Assembly: GCF_046254955.1 (NCBI RefSeq)
Contig: NZ_JBJXRG010000001.1
Coordinates: forward strand, 1,364,001 to 1,428,000
Direction: 5' to 3'
From: Qipengyuania_C sp046254955
Lineage (GTDB): Bacteria; Pseudomonadota; Alphaproteobacteria; Sphingomonadales; Sphingomonadaceae
DNA length: 64,000 bases
Part shown: positions 53,279 to 62,768 of the stretch, piece after piece
Numbering within the stretch: the stretch's first letter is position 1
How the letters are laid out: the number at the start of each line of letters is the position of its first letter
Translations under genes and position numbers: made by a program
The notes under the pieces: model-generated
What the model saw: only the letters and a program-made list of their open reading frames with translations
Told to the model about the DNA's origin: nothing
The model's database searches: none

Positions 53279-54600
53279 CGCACAATCCGTTTCTCGAACG
53301 TCCGAAAACGGGCCTCGACCGTTTCGAGATCCGGCCCGGCAAGGCTTTCGCGGGCCTGACGCATCAATTGTTCGCCCTCTTGGGCGAGCGCCTTGCGGCG
53401 CGTCTCATCATCAAGCGAAGTCGCGACATTTACCAGCGCCTCGAAGGTGACGGCAGCTGTCGCCGGACTGGTCGCTACCGCCGAGCGCATCGCGCCGAAA
53501 CTGCGCTTGATGTAGTGCGCGAAATCGTCATCCAGCAGCACCAGCCGGTCCTCGTCGGCATCTTCATTACCACCGTAAGCCCGGGTGAGATCGCGACCGC
53601 CTAACTCGGCTGTGGCCGCACCCAGCCAGTGGACTGCCGTGATTGCGGTGAATGGATCGTTGATACCCGGCGAAAGTGCGCGCAGGCCGATTTCGACCAG
53701 TTCGTCGATCAGGAAATGCAGATCCTGGCCCGGCGTGCGCATGCCCCCCAGCGCGAAGCATTGGCGAATTTCATCGTCGCGCAGATCGTCGAGCTGGTCG
53801 TCGTCCGACCAAAAGGCGAGCGGCACTTGCGGATGGACGAAATCGCCAGTCCGCACGCCCAGCTTGAGATGACCGCCGGCGGCCTGAGCGATCCGTTCGA
53901 GCCGGTTCCAGTCGACCCGCTGGATATAGCCGGTATCGTCGGCGGTCACCGGGCGCCCCTCCGGTGCTTTCATTTCCACCGCCGCGCTGGCGCTGTCGGG
54001 GAAGCGCTCGCCGATATCGTTGATCAGCCGCTGGCCGATTCCTTCTAGTACCGAGTTGATGCGGATCGAGGCGGGGATATGATTGAGGAAGAACACCAGC
54101 ACCGCGATCGAAAGTGCCATCAGTCCGTAAGCGACAAGCAGCGAAAGTTGCGGCACGAAGCCGGACATGGCCGTGCTTTCGGCAGCAGTGAACAAGGTTT
54201 GCTCGTCCGCCATTCGCACGGACCGGAGCACGGTCAAGGCATAGACGAAGGTACCGATGAAGGTTGCCAGGCTGAACTGGTTGCCGCGATCCTCCATAAA
54301 ATTGGTCAGCAATCGCGGGCCATAATTCCCGCTGGCATAGGCAACTGCGGCAATGGTGATCGAGAAAACGGTTGAGGCGACGCCAATCATCGTTCCGGCG
54401 ATCACCGTCAGCATGTTGGAGGCCCCTTCAGGCCGGGCAGGCTGTAGCCATTCGATGGTGCCGAGCCAGTCGGCCCATCCGCTCCTGTCGAGGTGGACAG
54501 TGAACAGGGCAAGCAGCACGGCCAGGCCCGCAAACAGCGCGGGATAGAACCAATAGCTGGCATTGACCGCTTCCCAGGCGGCTTTCAGGCGTTGGCTCAT
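53275..54600 (-). CDS. DUF2254 membrane protein
   Basis: The 441-residue protein from ATG 54600 has four hydrophobic helices in the first 210 residues, with the family segments GTMIGVASTVFSITIAAVAYASGNYGPRLL (helix 2 to loop) and FSLATFIGTFVYALTVL, followed by a soluble C-terminal half (GYIQRVDWNRLERIAQAAGG; ALSPGINDPFTAITAVHWLG). The function of DUF2254 is not established. A good sigma70-like promoter lies about 150 bases upstream. Confidence 0.88.
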   Translation of the reverse strand: MSQRLKAAWEAVNASYWFYPALFAGLAVLLALFTVHLDRSGWADWLGTIEWLQPARPEGASNMLTVIAGTMIGVASTVFSITIAAVAYASGNYGPRLLTNFMEDRGNQFSLATFIGTFVYALTVLRSVRMADEQTLFTAAESTAMSGFVPQLSLLVAYGLMALSIAVLVFFLNHIPASIRINSVLEGIGQRLINDIGERFPDSASAAVEMKAPEGRPVTADDTGYIQRVDWNRLERIAQAAGGHLKLGVRTGDFVHPQVPLAFWSDDDQLDDLRDDEIRQCFALGGMRTPGQDLHFLIDELVEIGLRALSPGINDPFTAITAVHWLGAATAELGGRDLTRAYGGNEDADEDRLVLLDDDFAHYIKRSFGAMRSAVATSPATAAVTFEALVNVATSLDDETRRKALAQEGEQLMRQARESLAGPDLETVEARFRTFEKRIVR

Positions 54601-54747
54601 GCGCGATTCCCCTGCTGTACTCCGTGAGAACGCGCGAACTTTGGGTTGGTTGCGCGGGTGTCTATCTTCTGTCGCAGAATGGAGCACTCACAGGGAGTCT
54701 TTGCAAAACTCCGCCGATCCGACCTATCGATGCAAAAACAATGAGAT

Positions 54748-54776
54748 AAGTTAGAAATCGTGGACGTGAATGTCAA
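54748..54776 (-). promoter_or_regulatory. sigma70-like promoter of the DUF2254 gene
   Basis: On the minus strand TTGACA (54776-54771) is followed after 17 bases by TAACTT (54753-54748). It directs transcription toward the DUF2254 gene, about 148 bases away. The rest of the 274-base gap 54601-54874 shows nothing else. Confidence 0.5.
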
Positions 54777-54874
54777 CTTTCGCGATCCTACATGCGCGCG
54801 CGCCATCCGCGCACCAACCCGGGTAGCAGGATTGGCGGGCTGTAGGACAGGCCTAGGGGCCGTGTCGCGCGATC

Positions 54875-55861
54875 CTAGATCTTGCCCAGATCACCTTGGC
54901 CGATGGTTCCGCTGGCCATTTCGAGCATCCGGTCGAGGCTCCGCTTGGCTTGCAATCGCAGGCCTTCTTCGATCTCGATACGCGGCTCCAGATCGCGCAG
55001 GCAGGCGTAGAGCTTCTCCATCGTGTTGAGCGCCATATAGGGGCAAATATTGCAGCTGCAGTTGCCGTCCGCACCCGGCGCGCCGATGAAATTCTTGTTC
55101 GGCAGCGCCTTTTCCATCTGATGGATGATGTGCGGCTCGGTGGCGACAATCAGCGTGTCACCGGTGAAGGTCTCGGCGAACTGGAGGATACCGCTGGTCG
55201 ATCCGACATAGTCCGCATGGTCGATAATGGTCGGCGGGCATTCTGGATGCGCAGCGACGGGCGCATCGGGATGCTGCTCTTTCAGCTTGAGGAGCTCTGT
55301 CTCGCTGAAAGCCTCGTGAACGATGCACACGCCCGGCCAAAGCAGCATTTCGCGGTTGAACTTGCGGCTCAGATAGCCGCCCAAATGACGATCAGGTCCG
55401 AAGATGATTTTTTGGTCTTCGGGGATTTGCTGGAGGATCGTTTCGGCACTCGAACTGGTGACGATCACGTCGCTGAGGGCTTTCACCTCGGTCGAGCAAT
55501 TGATGTAGGTCAGCGCGATATGATCAGGATGCGCTTCGCGGAAAGCCTTGAACTTTTCCGGCGGGCAGCTGTCTTCGAGGCTGCAACCTGCGTCCATATC
55601 GGGCAGCACGACGATCTTTTCGGGCGAGAGAATCTTGGCGGTATCGGCCATGAACTTAACGCCGCAAAAGGCGATCACGTCGGCGTCGGTTTCGGCGGCC
55701 ATTTGCGACAGCTGGAGCGAATCCCCGACGAAATCGGCCAGGTCCTGGATGTCCGGCGTCTGGTAATAGTGCGCGAGGATCACCGCATTCTTCTCTTTGC
55801 GCAGCCGGTTGATCTCGGCCAGCAGGTCGTCACCGGTAGGAAGTTTCGTCTCGACGCTCAT
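54875..55861 (-). CDS. nadA: quinolinate synthase NadA
   Basis: The 328-residue protein has the three-fold NadA layout, with ILAHYYQTPDIQDLADFVGD near the start and the [4Fe-4S] ligand Cys residues in IAFCGVKFMAD, and further conserved Cys in NCSTEV and CSCNICPYMALNT. It condenses iminoaspartate and dihydroxyacetone phosphate to quinolinate in NAD synthesis. Neither nadB nor nadC is adjacent, so the gene stands alone; the next gene on this strand starts 91 bases upstream of its start. Confidence 0.96.
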   Translation of the reverse strand: MSVETKLPTGDDLLAEINRLRKEKNAVILAHYYQTPDIQDLADFVGDSLQLSQMAAETDADVIAFCGVKFMADTAKILSPEKIVVLPDMDAGCSLEDSCPPEKFKAFREAHPDHIALTYINCSTEVKALSDVIVTSSSAETILQQIPEDQKIIFGPDRHLGGYLSRKFNREMLLWPGVCIVHEAFSETELLKLKEQHPDAPVAAHPECPPTIIDHADYVGSTSGILQFAETFTGDTLIVATEPHIIHQMEKALPNKNFIGAPGADGNCSCNICPYMALNTMEKLYACLRDLEPRIEIEEGLRLQAKRSLDRMLEMASGTIGQGDLGKI

Positions 55862-55952
55862 GAATCGGATCCGTGTGGTTGCGTGTGCTCACCCATATAG
55901 ATGCAACGGGCAGATAAGCGAGTGCGTTCCCTGCAAGTGGCGTTGAGCCGGG

Positions 55953-56729
55953 CTACATCGTGAAGCCGGGCGGCAGGAACGCTTCCATCGGGCGCTCGGC
56001 GCCAGGCGTTCCGGCAATGACGCTCTCGGTCACGTTCATACCAAAACCTGTATGTGCAACCGCCAAGCCGATGACGAACACCGCGAAATAGATGCCCAGC
56101 CCCCACCAATAGGCGGAATGGACGCGGCCATCGCGCCGCCAATCGACAATCATTCCAATGAGCGGCCAGACCATCGTGCATAGAGTGATGATCGTCCACG
56201 CATGCGGGATCATCAAGGGAGCCGGTAGAAGTCGTCCCAGCCCCGGACCGGTCAAGATCGCCATCGCGCACAGCATCAGTCTCCGGTGCCAGCCGGTATA
56301 GCGCTGTCGCCTCAGCGCCCACCACGCCAATCCGCCAAAGCACCACACCAGCATAATGTTGCTCCACAAGAATTCGCTGACATGGAAGAAAAACGGGCCG
56401 CCTGTACGTCGAGCGACCACGATCATGATGACGGTGCCGAACACCACCATCAGCGGAATCCAAAAATAGGCGAGCTTGCCAAGCGTGCGGTGTAGCGCGA
56501 CATTACCCGCCGAGATCGAGAAGTGCTGGGCGAGGTAAAGCCCGATCCAGCTCATGAAGATCACGCCGTGCACATGATATGGCCACGGTACGGAAAAGGT
56601 CGACCTGCCCATCGCCAGCTGAACCGAGAATCCGGCCACGATCACCAGTGACATGATCACTGCCATGATCGTGAAAAAGCGCGTGCTGCCGCGTACACGC
56701 TGATGCTGCGGATCGGCTATGCTTGCCAT
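55953..56729 (-). CDS. seven-helix membrane protein of unknown function
   Basis: The 258-residue protein has about seven hydrophobic helices, e.g. FFTIMAVIMSLVIVAGFSVQ, GVIFMSWIGLYLAQHFSISA, LAYFWIPLMVVFGTVIMIVV and YWWGLGIYFAVFVIGLAVAH. Several His lie in or near helices (PYHVHG, LAQHFSISAG, FFFHVSEF, GWHRRL), which might bind haem or metal. It resembles DUF2306-like membrane proteins only loosely. It is divergent from the acyl-CoA synthetase gene across 129 bases. Confidence 0.72.
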   Translation of the reverse strand: MASIADPQHQRVRGSTRFFTIMAVIMSLVIVAGFSVQLAMGRSTFSVPWPYHVHGVIFMSWIGLYLAQHFSISAGNVALHRTLGKLAYFWIPLMVVFGTVIMIVVARRTGGPFFFHVSEFLWSNIMLVWCFGGLAWWALRRQRYTGWHRRLMLCAMAILTGPGLGRLLPAPLMIPHAWTIITLCTMVWPLIGMIVDWRRDGRVHSAYWWGLGIYFAVFVIGLAVAHTGFGMNVTESVIAGTPGAERPMEAFLPPGFTM

Positions 56730-56858
56730 GGCTTAACTCCCCCTCTCGATCTCCCTCGCCAAATAAAGCGTGCGTTCGAGCACGCGTCAATTCCCGCGTC
56801 GGGAAAATACTATCGCTAGTGACCGGCGCTGCTAGCCTGCCGACTCGGGAGAACGATC

Positions 56859-58475
56859 ATGTATAACGTCAAGCTCACCGAATCGCATTTTCCAGCGCAG
56901 ACCGACACCCCGTTTCGCGAGATGACCATCGCCGGTTTGCTGCGCGAACAGGCAGAGAAGTGCGGCGATATCAAGGCTCTGCGCGAGATTCTGCCCAATG
57001 GCGCGATTGGCCGCGAGTGGACATTCGCCGAGCTACGCGATGACTGCGAGCGGCTTGGCCGGGTGATGGCGGTGCGCCATGCGGCGGGAGCCCGAATCGC
57101 GATCTACGCTATGAACTGCCCCGAATGGGTGATCGTGCAGTACGCTGCCGCGCTTGCTGGCCTGTCGATCGTGACCGTGAATCCGGCCTATATCCCGCGA
57201 GAGCTGCGCTACGTGATGGAGCAGTCTGGTGCCGAGGCAATCTACCACGGGCCCGATGCGCGCGGTACGCCATTGAGACCGATCATCGACGAAGCCTGCG
57301 GCGATCTGGATACAGTCGGGACGATCATCGATATTAGCGATAACGAAGCGCTCCATGCCTGTGACGCTCCTGGCGAGCTACGAGAAACCGACCACAATCA
57401 CATCCTCCAGATCCAATACACCTCGGGCACTACCGGCTTTCCCAAGGGCGTATTGCTGCGCCAAGGGGCGGTGTTGCAGAACGGCGCGGATATGTTCGCG
57501 CGCTGGAATTTCCAGGCGGGGGAAGAGGAAGTCCTGCCCACTCCGCTATTCCACGCAGCAGCGTCGGCGCAGGTATTCGCGGCGCTGGTCGTCGGGGGGA
57601 CGATCACGCCATTGCCATTCTTCGATCCGGTGATGATGATCGAGGTGATCGAACGCGAGCAACCCGAGTTCGTTGGCGGAGTGCCGACAATGCTGGTCAT
57701 GATGATCGACGAAGTACGCCGGTCGGGCCGCAAGATGCAGGGCGCAAAGGCGCTTATGAGCGGTGCGGCGATGGTTGCGCCCGATCTCGCTCGCAATGCC
57801 GAGGAGGTATTCGGCGCGCCGATTCAGGTGGTTTACGGCCAGACCGAAGCCTCGCCCGTGATTACGATGGGTTGGCGCGACGACAACGATGTCGATCGCA
57901 CGCAGACCATCGGTCAGCCGCTTTCGCATATGGAAGTGTCGATCCGCGATGTGAACGACAATTCGGTATGTCCGCTGGAAGTGCAGGGCGAGATCTGCGT
58001 CCGCGGGTACAACGTCATGGCGGGCTATAATGACAATCCCGAAGCGACGTCTGCTGCAATCGACGAGGAGGGCTGGCTGCACTCGGGCGATCTCGGGACC
58101 ATCGATGCGCGCGGTTTTGTAAAAATCACCGGCCGCGTGAAGGAGATGATCATCCGCGGGGGCGAGAACCTGTTCCCCGCCGAGATCGAGAACGCAATGA
58201 TCGAGCACCCCGCGATCGCGGAGGTGGCCGTGGCGGGTATCCCGGACAAGAAATGGGGCGAGCAGGTCGCCTGCTTCATGCGCAAGTCCGAAGGTGTGGA
58301 TGCGCCGTCGCCGGGCGAGCTTAAAGCCTATGTTCGCGAGCGCCTATCGCCGCAGAAAACTCCCTTTTACTGGGTGTGGGTCGACGAATATCCGCTCACC
58401 GGATCGGGCAAAATCCAGAAATTCGAGCTGAGCAAGGCGTTTGTCGACGGCAAGTACGAAGCGCTAACCGCCTAG
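56859..58475 (+). CDS. AMP-forming acyl-CoA synthetase
   Basis: The 538-residue protein is an ANL-family ligase: the phosphate loop YTSGTTGFPKG near residue 190, YGQTEASPVI, LHSGDLGTIDARGFVKITGR (hinge) and KEMIIRGGENLFPAEIE, and the C-terminal catalytic Lys in SGKIQKFE. It activates a carboxylic acid as CoA thioester; a medium- or long-chain fatty acid is the usual substrate in this group. The gene stands alone, with a 4-base convergent overlap with the DUF4230 gene. Confidence 0.93.
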   Translation: MYNVKLTESHFPAQTDTPFREMTIAGLLREQAEKCGDIKALREILPNGAIGREWTFAELRDDCERLGRVMAVRHAAGARIAIYAMNCPEWVIVQYAAALAGLSIVTVNPAYIPRELRYVMEQSGAEAIYHGPDARGTPLRPIIDEACGDLDTVGTIIDISDNEALHACDAPGELRETDHNHILQIQYTSGTTGFPKGVLLRQGAVLQNGADMFARWNFQAGEEEVLPTPLFHAAASAQVFAALVVGGTITPLPFFDPVMMIEVIEREQPEFVGGVPTMLVMMIDEVRRSGRKMQGAKALMSGAAMVAPDLARNAEEVFGAPIQVVYGQTEASPVITMGWRDDNDVDRTQTIGQPLSHMEVSIRDVNDNSVCPLEVQGEICVRGYNVMAGYNDNPEATSAAIDEEGWLHSGDLGTIDARGFVKITGRVKEMIIRGGENLFPAEIENAMIEHPAIAEVAVAGIPDKKWGEQVACFMRKSEGVDAPSPGELKAYVRERLSPQKTPFYWVWVDEYPLTGSGKIQKFELSKAFVDGKYEALTA

Positions 58476-59164
58476 CTTGCCGGCACTTCTTCTCCGTCGA
58501 AGCGCACATCGACTGTCACATCACCATAGCCTGCTACCTGTAGCGGGATCGCGAGGTTCTGCCGCACTGCATCTTTCGCCGCTTGCCGCGCGAGCGTGAG
58601 GACTTCCGGGTTCTTGGCGAATTCTGCTGCCTTGCGTTCGGCGACACGCGAATTGCTGCGCGCAAGATCGGATGATGCATCGCGGGTGACCCAGTTGCCT
58701 TCGGTAAATACGCGCTGCTCTGCCTCATCGAGATTGGGCCGCGAGATCTTCAGAACCGGCAGGATCACCGACAGGTTCTCGCTCTCCTCGTCCCACAGGA
58801 AACGGTCCCGATCCATTTGCGACAGGTCGAGCCGGTATTCAACGGTAGCGGGAATGATCGCGGCCTGACGCGATTTGAGGATGTCGATCCCAGCGATCCC
58901 GCGACGATCCACGCTTTCGGCAACCACTTCGAAGCGTGAGGAGAACACCACCAGTGAATTTTGTTTTTCGAAGGCGAGCATGGCGCTGCCCACCGGATCG
59001 CCTTCTTCCTGATAAATGAAAGCGCGCCATGTCAGCCATGCGGTTGCCGCCAGCAGCAGGATGACGATCATCCATGGCACGGCTTGTACCCTTGCCAATG
59101 GTGTCTCTCGCGTAGTCGGCGGGCTTGCCACCGGGGCGCTGCGTTCTTTCAGATCGTCTGCCAT
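58472..59164 (-). CDS. DUF4230 membrane-anchored protein
   Basis: The 230-residue protein has an N-terminal cytoplasmic stretch, one transmembrane helix at about residues 28-48 (VPWMIVILLLAATAWLTWRAF) and a periplasmic DUF4230 domain: LVVFSSRFEVVAES, ATVEYRLDLSQMDRDRFLW, LPVLKISRPNLDEAEQRVFT and AKDAVRQNLAIPLQ. Function is unknown. The start overlaps the stop of the MBL hydrolase gene by 16 bases, so they are co-translated. Confidence 0.85.
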   Translation of the reverse strand: MADDLKERSAPVASPPTTRETPLARVQAVPWMIVILLLAATAWLTWRAFIYQEEGDPVGSAMLAFEKQNSLVVFSSRFEVVAESVDRRGIAGIDILKSRQAAIIPATVEYRLDLSQMDRDRFLWDEESENLSVILPVLKISRPNLDEAEQRVFTEGNWVTRDASSDLARSNSRVAERKAAEFAKNPEVLTLARQAAKDAVRQNLAIPLQVAGYGDVTVDVRFDGEEVPAS

Positions 59165-60063
59165 ACATTATCGGAACGAGCGACAAGGCCTCGCTGTTCC
59201 AGATCGAGCAAATGCGCTTCGACAGACATCGCTGCGGCCTTGACCAGCCGCGGATCGAGCCCCTTGTACATCAGCGGGACGAGGCCCTGTTCCACGCTCT
59301 TGGCACCTTCGCTCAATAGCCGCACGATCTGGTTCTCGCGCTGCTTGCGATGGCCGATCATGCCGCGAATGAGTTGCTTCGGCTTGTCGACCTGCGCACC
59401 ATGCGCCGGGTAATAGACCGTGTCCTCGCGGTTCTGCAGCTTCTCGAGACTGAGCATGTAGTGGCCCATGTCGCCATCGGGCGGGATCACCACGCTGGTC
59501 GACCAGCCCATGACATGATCGCCAGTGAATAGCGCGCCCGATTCCTCGAGTGCAAAACACAGGTGGTTCGAAACGTGCCCCGGCGTGTGAACTGCACGCA
59601 ATGTCCAACCCGGACCGGTCATGGCTTCGCCGTCGAGCAGGACGCGGTCGGGTTCATAGGTGGCGTCGAACGCCTCGTCCGCGCGGAATTCACCAAGGTC
59701 GAGATTTTCGAGATCGATCGGTGCGCAGCCGACAATCGGCGCGCCGGTCTTCTTGGCCAGCGGCTTTGCTGCGGGTGAGTGGTCGCGGTGCGTGTGGGTG
59801 CACATAATCGCGACTACGGGAGCATCGCCGATCGCTTCGAGTATTGCCGCGACATGATCGGGTTCATCCGGACCGGGATCGATCACCGCCACGCCTGCTT
59901 CGCCGCCCACAACATAGGTCTGCGTACCGGTATAGGTGAAGGGCGAGGGGTTGGGTGCGAGCACGCGCCGAACCAGCGGCTCGAGCTGTTCGGCCTTCCC
60001 GGTGGGCCATGGTTTGGGCGGTATCTCGGGCATGGCTTGCATATGGGGCGCGATTTGCCGCAT
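59149..60063 (-). CDS. metallo-beta-lactamase fold hydrolase (LACTB2-like)
   Basis: I choose ATG 60063, giving 304 residues. Later ATGs at 60042 and 60033 are possible, while the longer frame to 60174 has no family support. The metal site is complete: THTHRDHSP (HxHxDH), HTPGHVSNH, GDHVMGW and the last His in PAHGAQ. A C-terminal winged-helix-like segment (MSVEAHLLDLEQRGLVARSD) is typical of the LACTB2-like group, in which some members are endoribonucleases. The substrate is open. It is in a pair with the DUF4230 gene. Confidence 0.9.
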   Translation of the reverse strand: MRQIAPHMQAMPEIPPKPWPTGKAEQLEPLVRRVLAPNPSPFTYTGTQTYVVGGEAGVAVIDPGPDEPDHVAAILEAIGDAPVVAIMCTHTHRDHSPAAKPLAKKTGAPIVGCAPIDLENLDLGEFRADEAFDATYEPDRVLLDGEAMTGPGWTLRAVHTPGHVSNHLCFALEESGALFTGDHVMGWSTSVVIPPDGDMGHYMLSLEKLQNREDTVYYPAHGAQVDKPKQLIRGMIGHRKQRENQIVRLLSEGAKSVEQGLVPLMYKGLDPRLVKAAAMSVEAHLLDLEQRGLVARSDNVWQTI

Positions 60064-60130
60064 GTCACGCCCCGATAGAGATAGGGTCGGCTGAGACGGC
60101 TTCCTGGCCGGCCAACGAAGAGGATTGCTG

Positions 60131-61600
60131 ATGGGCGAAACGATACTGGTTCTGGATTCGGGCACCACCTCCACCCGGGCGATGGCGTTCAGCGCCGATG
60201 GAGCAATGCAGGCGCTCGCGCAGGAAGAGTTGACCCAACATTATCCGCGGCCCGGCTGGGTCGAGCACGATGCCGCCGAAATCTGGGACAAGACCCTGGC
60301 ATGCGCGCGCTCGGTCACCCAGCAGATCGGCGGCGCGGATCGGATCGCGGCCATCGGGATCACCAACCAGCGCGAAACGGTGGTTGCATGGGACAAGGAT
60401 ACAAGCGAGCCGCTGGCGCGCGCCATCGTGTGGCAAGATCGCCGAACGGCCGATTTCTGCGCCGCGCTCAAGGAGCAGGGTGAGGAACCGCGCGTCCAGA
60501 CGGCGACCGGCCTGCTGCTAGATCCCTATTTCTCGGGCACCAAGATGCGCTGGCTACTGCGCAACGAACAGGCGGTCCAAGGTGCAGCCGACAAGGGCAC
60601 GCTCGCCTTCGGGACCATCGAGAGCTGGCTGGTGTTCAAGCTTTCGGGCGGCACGCATATCACCGATGCCAGTAATGCCAGCCGCACTCTGCTGATGGCG
60701 CTCGATGGCGCGCAATTCGACGAAGGGCTGTGCGATCTGTTCGAAGTGCCCCTTGGGACGCTTCCCCAAGTAACCGACAATTCCGGCGCGCTCGCCCACT
60801 GCAAATCGGAATGGCTTGGTGCGGAAATCCCGATTACGGGATTGGCCGGCGACCAGCAATCGGCGACCATCGGCCAGGCCTGCCTGGCGCCGGGCCAGAC
60901 GAAGGCCACCTATGGCACCGGCGCTTTCGTGCTGACCAACAAGGGCAGCGATATTCCCACTTCAGACAATCGCTTGCTAGGAACCGTGCTCTACCAGCTC
61001 GGCGGCAAGCGTATCTATGCGATCGAAGGTTCGGTGTTCGTGGCGGGCAGCCTTGTCCAATGGCTGCGTGACAGCCTCGGCATTATAGGAACTGCGGCGG
61101 AAACGGAGGCATTGGCGCGGTCGATCGATAGCAGCGGCGAGGTGGTGATTGTCCCGGCGCTATCGGGGCTGGGAGCGCCCCATTGGCGCTCCGAAGCGCG
61201 CGGTGTGATCGCGGGCCTGAGTTTTGCCAGCGGGAAGGCAGAGATTGCGCGCGCGGCGCTGGAGGCGATGGCGCATCAGACCCACGATCTTGCATCGGCC
61301 TTCGCCGCCGATGGTGCACCGTGGGAGACATTGCGGATCGATGGCGGGATGAGCGCCAATGACTGGATGGCACAGGACCTAGCCAATGTGCTGGATCTCC
61401 CGGTCGAGCGGCCCGATTTCGTCGAAACCACTGCGCTGGGTGCCGCAATGCTCGCGGCAAGCGGCTGCGGATTGCACGATGATCTGGAAACAGCTGCTGC
61501 AGCTATGCGCGGCCAGCTTGCGCGCTTCGATCCGGATATGGATCAGGCTGTCAGGGTAGAGCGCCTGGCGCGATGGAATAAGGCGCTTGCAGCGAGCTAG
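60131..61600 (+). CDS. glpK: glycerol kinase
   Basis: The 489-residue protein from ATG 60131 (behind AGAGGA) has the FGGY-kinase signature: VLDSGTTSTRAMAF, ITNQRETVVAWDKDT, WQDRRTADFC, GTIESWLVFKLSGG, TGLAGDQQSATIGQAC and the ATP-binding IDGGMSANDWMAQDLAN. It phosphorylates glycerol to glycerol-3-phosphate. No glpF, glpD or glpR gene is adjacent. It ends three bases from the convergent DUF1465 gene. Confidence 0.97.
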   Translation: MGETILVLDSGTTSTRAMAFSADGAMQALAQEELTQHYPRPGWVEHDAAEIWDKTLACARSVTQQIGGADRIAAIGITNQRETVVAWDKDTSEPLARAIVWQDRRTADFCAALKEQGEEPRVQTATGLLLDPYFSGTKMRWLLRNEQAVQGAADKGTLAFGTIESWLVFKLSGGTHITDASNASRTLLMALDGAQFDEGLCDLFEVPLGTLPQVTDNSGALAHCKSEWLGAEIPITGLAGDQQSATIGQACLAPGQTKATYGTGAFVLTNKGSDIPTSDNRLLGTVLYQLGGKRIYAIEGSVFVAGSLVQWLRDSLGIIGTAAETEALARSIDSSGEVVIVPALSGLGAPHWRSEARGVIAGLSFASGKAEIARAALEAMAHQTHDLASAFAADGAPWETLRIDGGMSANDWMAQDLANVLDLPVERPDFVETTALGAAMLAASGCGLHDDLETAAAAMRGQLARFDPDMDQAVRVERLARWNKALAAS

Positions 61601-61602
61601 CG

Positions 61603-62064
61603 CTAAAGGCTTCCGACAGCCTCTTCGAGACGACCGCGCAATTGGCGGACCGTGGGAATATTGACTTCGAAGCCGCTGCGCCACGCGTCGTCGAGCCGGG
61701 CTATGCGGCTATGCATCTGTTCGGTCTGGCGGATCAGTTCCTGCGTTTCCACTTCGAGTAGTGCGACTTGCTCGGCATCGGCTTCGCGATCATCGGGAAG
61801 TTTTCCGTGGCGCCGCAGCTGCGTTTCGCTGAGATCACCCGAGAAATAGGCGCGCTGGTTAAGCAGCCAGGCAAGTATTTGCATCATCCGCGTGGTGGTA
61901 CGCAGCCCTTCGACCGAATGCGCCAGCTTCTCGCTGTCGGACTGGACAACACCATCTTCGACCGGTGCCAGGTCAAACCGGGCCCGGACTTCGTCGGCCA
62001 TGACGAGGGCTTCGCTATAAAGCGCCTCGATAATCGGCTCGCTGATGTCACTCGTCCATCGCAT
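61603..62064 (-). CDS. DUF1465 (RcdA-like) protein
   Basis: The 153-residue all-helical protein from ATG 62064 matches DUF1465, whose Caulobacter member RcdA is the adaptor that brings CtrA to ClpXP at the cell pole. Visible segments: SEALVMADEVRARFDLAP, the central motif RTTTRMMQILAWLLNQRAYF, and the C-terminal IARLDDAWRSGFEVNIPTVR. A role in cell-cycle proteolysis is inference by family; the Caulobacter protein is somewhat longer at the N-terminus. Confidence 0.85.
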   Translation of the reverse strand: MRWTSDISEPIIEALYSEALVMADEVRARFDLAPVEDGVVQSDSEKLAHSVEGLRTTTRMMQILAWLLNQRAYFSGDLSETQLRRHGKLPDDREADAEQVALLEVETQELIRQTEQMHSRIARLDDAWRSGFEVNIPTVRQLRGRLEEAVGSL

Positions 62065-62181
62065 GTATAAAGAGCTAGGGCCTCGAGATGAACGGCACCA
62101 GTATCTTAACCATCTCCATCCACACACCCATGTCCCCTGTCCCATATCGGGACATTCGATTCTGGATTAAGATACGGAAAC

Positions 62182-62388
62182 TCAAGCAATAATATCTGGA
62201 AGAAGGTAATCTTCGATAGCAGCGATCTGATCCTTCAGTTTCAGCTTGCGCTTCTTCAATCGCTGTTGCTGCAACTGGTCCACGAAGCCCGTTTGCCGGC
62301 CGGCCTCGGAAAGTGCCTCGATCGCCGCATCAAGATCGCGGTGTTCGATTTTCAGCGCTTCCAGGCGCTTCCTGAGTTCCTGTTCGGT
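62182..62388 (-). CDS. DUF465 (YdcH-like) small protein
   Basis: The frame is open upstream but the recognisable part is the last 65 residues: LRKRLEALKIEHRDLDAAIE, then LKKRKLKLKDQIAAIEDYLL. This is the DUF465 helical hairpin. I choose TTG 62388, preceded by GGGA, giving 68 residues; no ATG or GTG is suitably placed, so the start is uncertain. Function of DUF465 is unknown. It lies divergently opposite another DUF465 gene. Confidence 0.72.
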   Translation of the reverse strand, partial: TEQELRKRLEALKIEHRDLDAAIEALSEAGRQTGFVDQLQQQRLKKRKLKLKDQIAAIEDYLLPDIIA

Positions 62389-62556
62389 CAATCCCGGTAT
62401 CCCAACTTTGCGATTCGTCGCAGTCTTGGCGTCGGTTAGCAGAAATTCTGTAAAAGGGGCTTCGCAAACCGTCGATTTTGTGGCTTGATGTGTGAACGCG
62501 GCTCGTCCGCGCCGGACGAGTCGTTTCCTGGGTCGCACAACCTTGAGGAGATGCCA

Positions 62557-62712
62557 ATGGAATCGTCCCACGTCGCAGCACTGCAATCAAAGCATGCAGG
62601 TCTCGAAGCCAAACTTCGAGACGAAATGAACCGACCAGCGCCGGATGAAGGGACGATCAAGCAGATCAAACTCAAGAAGCTCAAGATCAAGGAAGAGCTC
62701 GAACATATTTGA
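62557..62712 (+). CDS. DUF465 (YdcH-like) small protein
   Basis: The 51-residue protein from ATG 62557 is preceded by GAGGAG at 6 bases; the ATG at 62551 is too close to that site. The sequence is a two-helix hairpin: VAALQSKHAGLEAKLRDEMN, then IKQIKLKKLKIKEELEHI, the core DUF465 pattern, slightly shorter than its neighbour. It lies 56 bases ahead of ptsP on the same strand, so the two may be co-transcribed. Function unknown. Confidence 0.82.
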   Translation: MESSHVAALQSKHAGLEAKLRDEMNRPAPDEGTIKQIKLKKLKIKEELEHI

Positions 62713-62768
62713 CGCGCAGCCACCGCGCGCCATTTTCATAGCACCGGCTTTGCTATAGGCGGTGGCGC

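Noticed and set aside
62739..62757. Inverted repeat ATAGCA/TGCTAT before ptsP as a terminator
   Set aside because: The stem is only six pairs with no T-run, and it lies just upstream of the ptsP ribosome-binding region.
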